From a bacterium (GTDB taxonomy: Bacteria; CSSED10-310; JAJRTK01): a stretch of DNA of 32,475 bases. Both the position numbers and the translations under genes were made by a program. A model generated the notes under the pieces. It had not been told where the DNA came from and did no database searches. It was given only the letters and a program-made list of their open reading frames with translations. Shown piece by piece: positions 31,639 to 32,475 of the stretch (position 1 is the stretch's first letter; the number at the start of each line of letters is the position of its first letter). The stretch covers positions 1 through 32,475 of the forward strand of contig JAJRTK010000204.1 in the NCBI GenBank assembly GCA_024278345.1. The letters are read 5' to 3'.

Positions 31639-32475
31639 CAAAGCTCCTTGATGGCAGCGGCCTCGCTGCGGCAAAAGATGGTTGCGCCTCCCCAAAAAGA
31701 GAGGAGCGCCGCAGCCACAAAAACTCCACACCATGAGAGGGGCGGCGCTGGCATTCCCAAAATGAGCCAGCGATAAAGACCGACAGCGCCCGACATGGGA
31801 TTCAGACCAAGCCAACCGCCGAAGGGAAGGTCGAGTACCAGGGAAGCCGGATAGAGGACAGGGCTAAGGTAAAACCAAGCCTGAAGTACAACCTCCACAA
31901 TGGGCAGCAGATCCCGAAAAAAAACCGTATCGACGCTCAAAACAAGAGCAAGACCAAAAACGAAGAGCCAGTGAAAAGCCAAGAGAAGGGGCAAAAAAGC
32001 CAACAATGGGCCAGGAAGTTGGCCGAAGCAAGCCATGACAAGGCCAAAGACCAGCAGAGAAAGAAGAAGATCGACAAACTGCACGATGACGCTGCTGGCG
32101 ACGAGAAGCTCCCGGGGCAAACAAACTTTCTGGAGAAACGTACCCTGTTCGATGAGAACGTGGTTTGCCCGCTCCAGACTCCGGGCCGTAAAGAGCCATG
32201 GAAGCAACCCGGACAGCAAGAAGAGTGGGTACGCGACAGGTGTCTCAATCCGGACGATGAGTGAAAAGACAATGCTGTAGACTGCCATGAGAAGAAGCGG
32301 CCCCAGCAGCGACCAAAAAAAACCCAGGGCCGAGTGACGGTATTTGAGCTGAAGATCTCGGACAACGAATCGCCGGAGCAACCAGCGATGCCCCCACAAA
32401 TTCCCGAGTAACCGCCAGCCCGAGCGGCGGCCTTCAAGGGCTGGTGGCCGAAGACCAGGGGGTTCCGCTGTCTGA
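31638..32475 (-). CDS. wzm: Wzm-type ABC-2 polysaccharide export permease, 5' end beyond the window
   Basis: Inner-membrane pore partner of the adjacent ATPase. About 279 residues are in view. The reading frame stays open to the right edge; the last visible part (RSGWRLLGNLWGHRWLLRRFVVRDLQLKYRHS, in pieces) is the typical cytosolic amphipathic start of the family, so the real start lies outside and the TTG at 32399 is not it. Six hydrophobic spans follow, with SALGFFWSLLGPLL, the LPWLFTARSLERANHVLIEQGTFLQKV gate region and LSPVLYP. It shares one base with the ATPase start. Probably part of a larger surface-glycan locus to the right. Confidence 0.92.
   Translation of the reverse strand, partial: QTAEPPGLRPPALEGRRSGWRLLGNLWGHRWLLRRFVVRDLQLKYRHSALGFFWSLLGPLLLMAVYSIVFSLIVRIETPVAYPLFLLSGLLPWLFTARSLERANHVLIEQGTFLQKVCLPRELLVASSVIVQFVDLLLSLLVFGLVMACFGQLPGPLLAFLPLLLAFHWLFVFGLALVLSVDTVFFRDLLPIVEVVLQAWFYLSPVLYPASLVLDLPFGGWLGLNPMSGAVGLYRWLILGMPAPPLSWCGVFVAAALLSFWGGATIFCRSEAAAIKEL

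Noticed and set aside
1-32475. CRISPR arrays, insertion sequences, rRNA or tRNA genes
   Set aside because: No regular short repeat-spacer pattern, transposase or RNA gene signature seen on either strand.

Overview
The window reads as a GC-rich chromosome segment from a diderm (Gram-negative type) bacterium. Envelope evidence includes two lipoprotein signal peptides, two PilT-type retraction ATPases and a Wzm/Wzt-type polysaccharide exporter. Density of serine/threonine-kinase and sigma-54-type regulator genes, and above all a very large kinase with a TolB/FlgO-like domain and TPR repeats, is typical of Acidobacteriota (Holophagae/Thermoanaerobaculia-like) and some myxobacteria. That placement is inference; no rRNA or tRNA gene is present to test it.

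Layout. 1-304: GC-rich hairpins at the left edge, possibly the 5' part of a group II intron on the minus strand. 305-3016 (-): secreted endonuclease/exonuclease/phosphatase-fold protein. 3612-5167 (+): hisA and a coiled-coil protein. 5206-6222 (-): MDR oxidoreductase. 6350-8476 (+): lipoprotein subtilase whose prodomain lies at the C-terminus. 8674-10386 (-): pgi. 10657-11385 (+): transglutaminase-like protein. 11658-14381 (-): two PilT/PilU-like ATPases. 14516-16230 (-): purB and yjbQ, overlapping. 16348-17274 (+): CDF cation transporter. 17341-18918 (-): large helical lipoprotein.

19240-30318 is a signalling block. It holds a 1273-residue Ser/Thr kinase with TPRs, dcd, an FHA-GAF-AAA+-HTH regulator with an altered GAFTGA loop, a membrane pseudokinase with an FG-GAP-like outer domain, and a PAS histidine kinase without an adjacent response regulator. 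The 670-bp divergent region between the last two carries four perfect inverted repeats, one of which matches a sigma-54 -24/-12 promoter. 30424-32475 (-): Wzt and Wzm exporter genes; the permease gene runs off the right end.

How the genes may work together: the metabolic genes (hisA, pgi, purB, dcd) look like unlinked housekeeping genes. The kinase, FHA regulator, pseudokinase and histidine kinase could form one phospho-signalling circuit, but only proximity and domain logic support this. The most unusual items are the permuted subtilase, the pseudokinase/FHA regulator/histidine kinase cluster with its palindrome-rich control region, and a diverged dispersed intergenic repeat found three times in the window.
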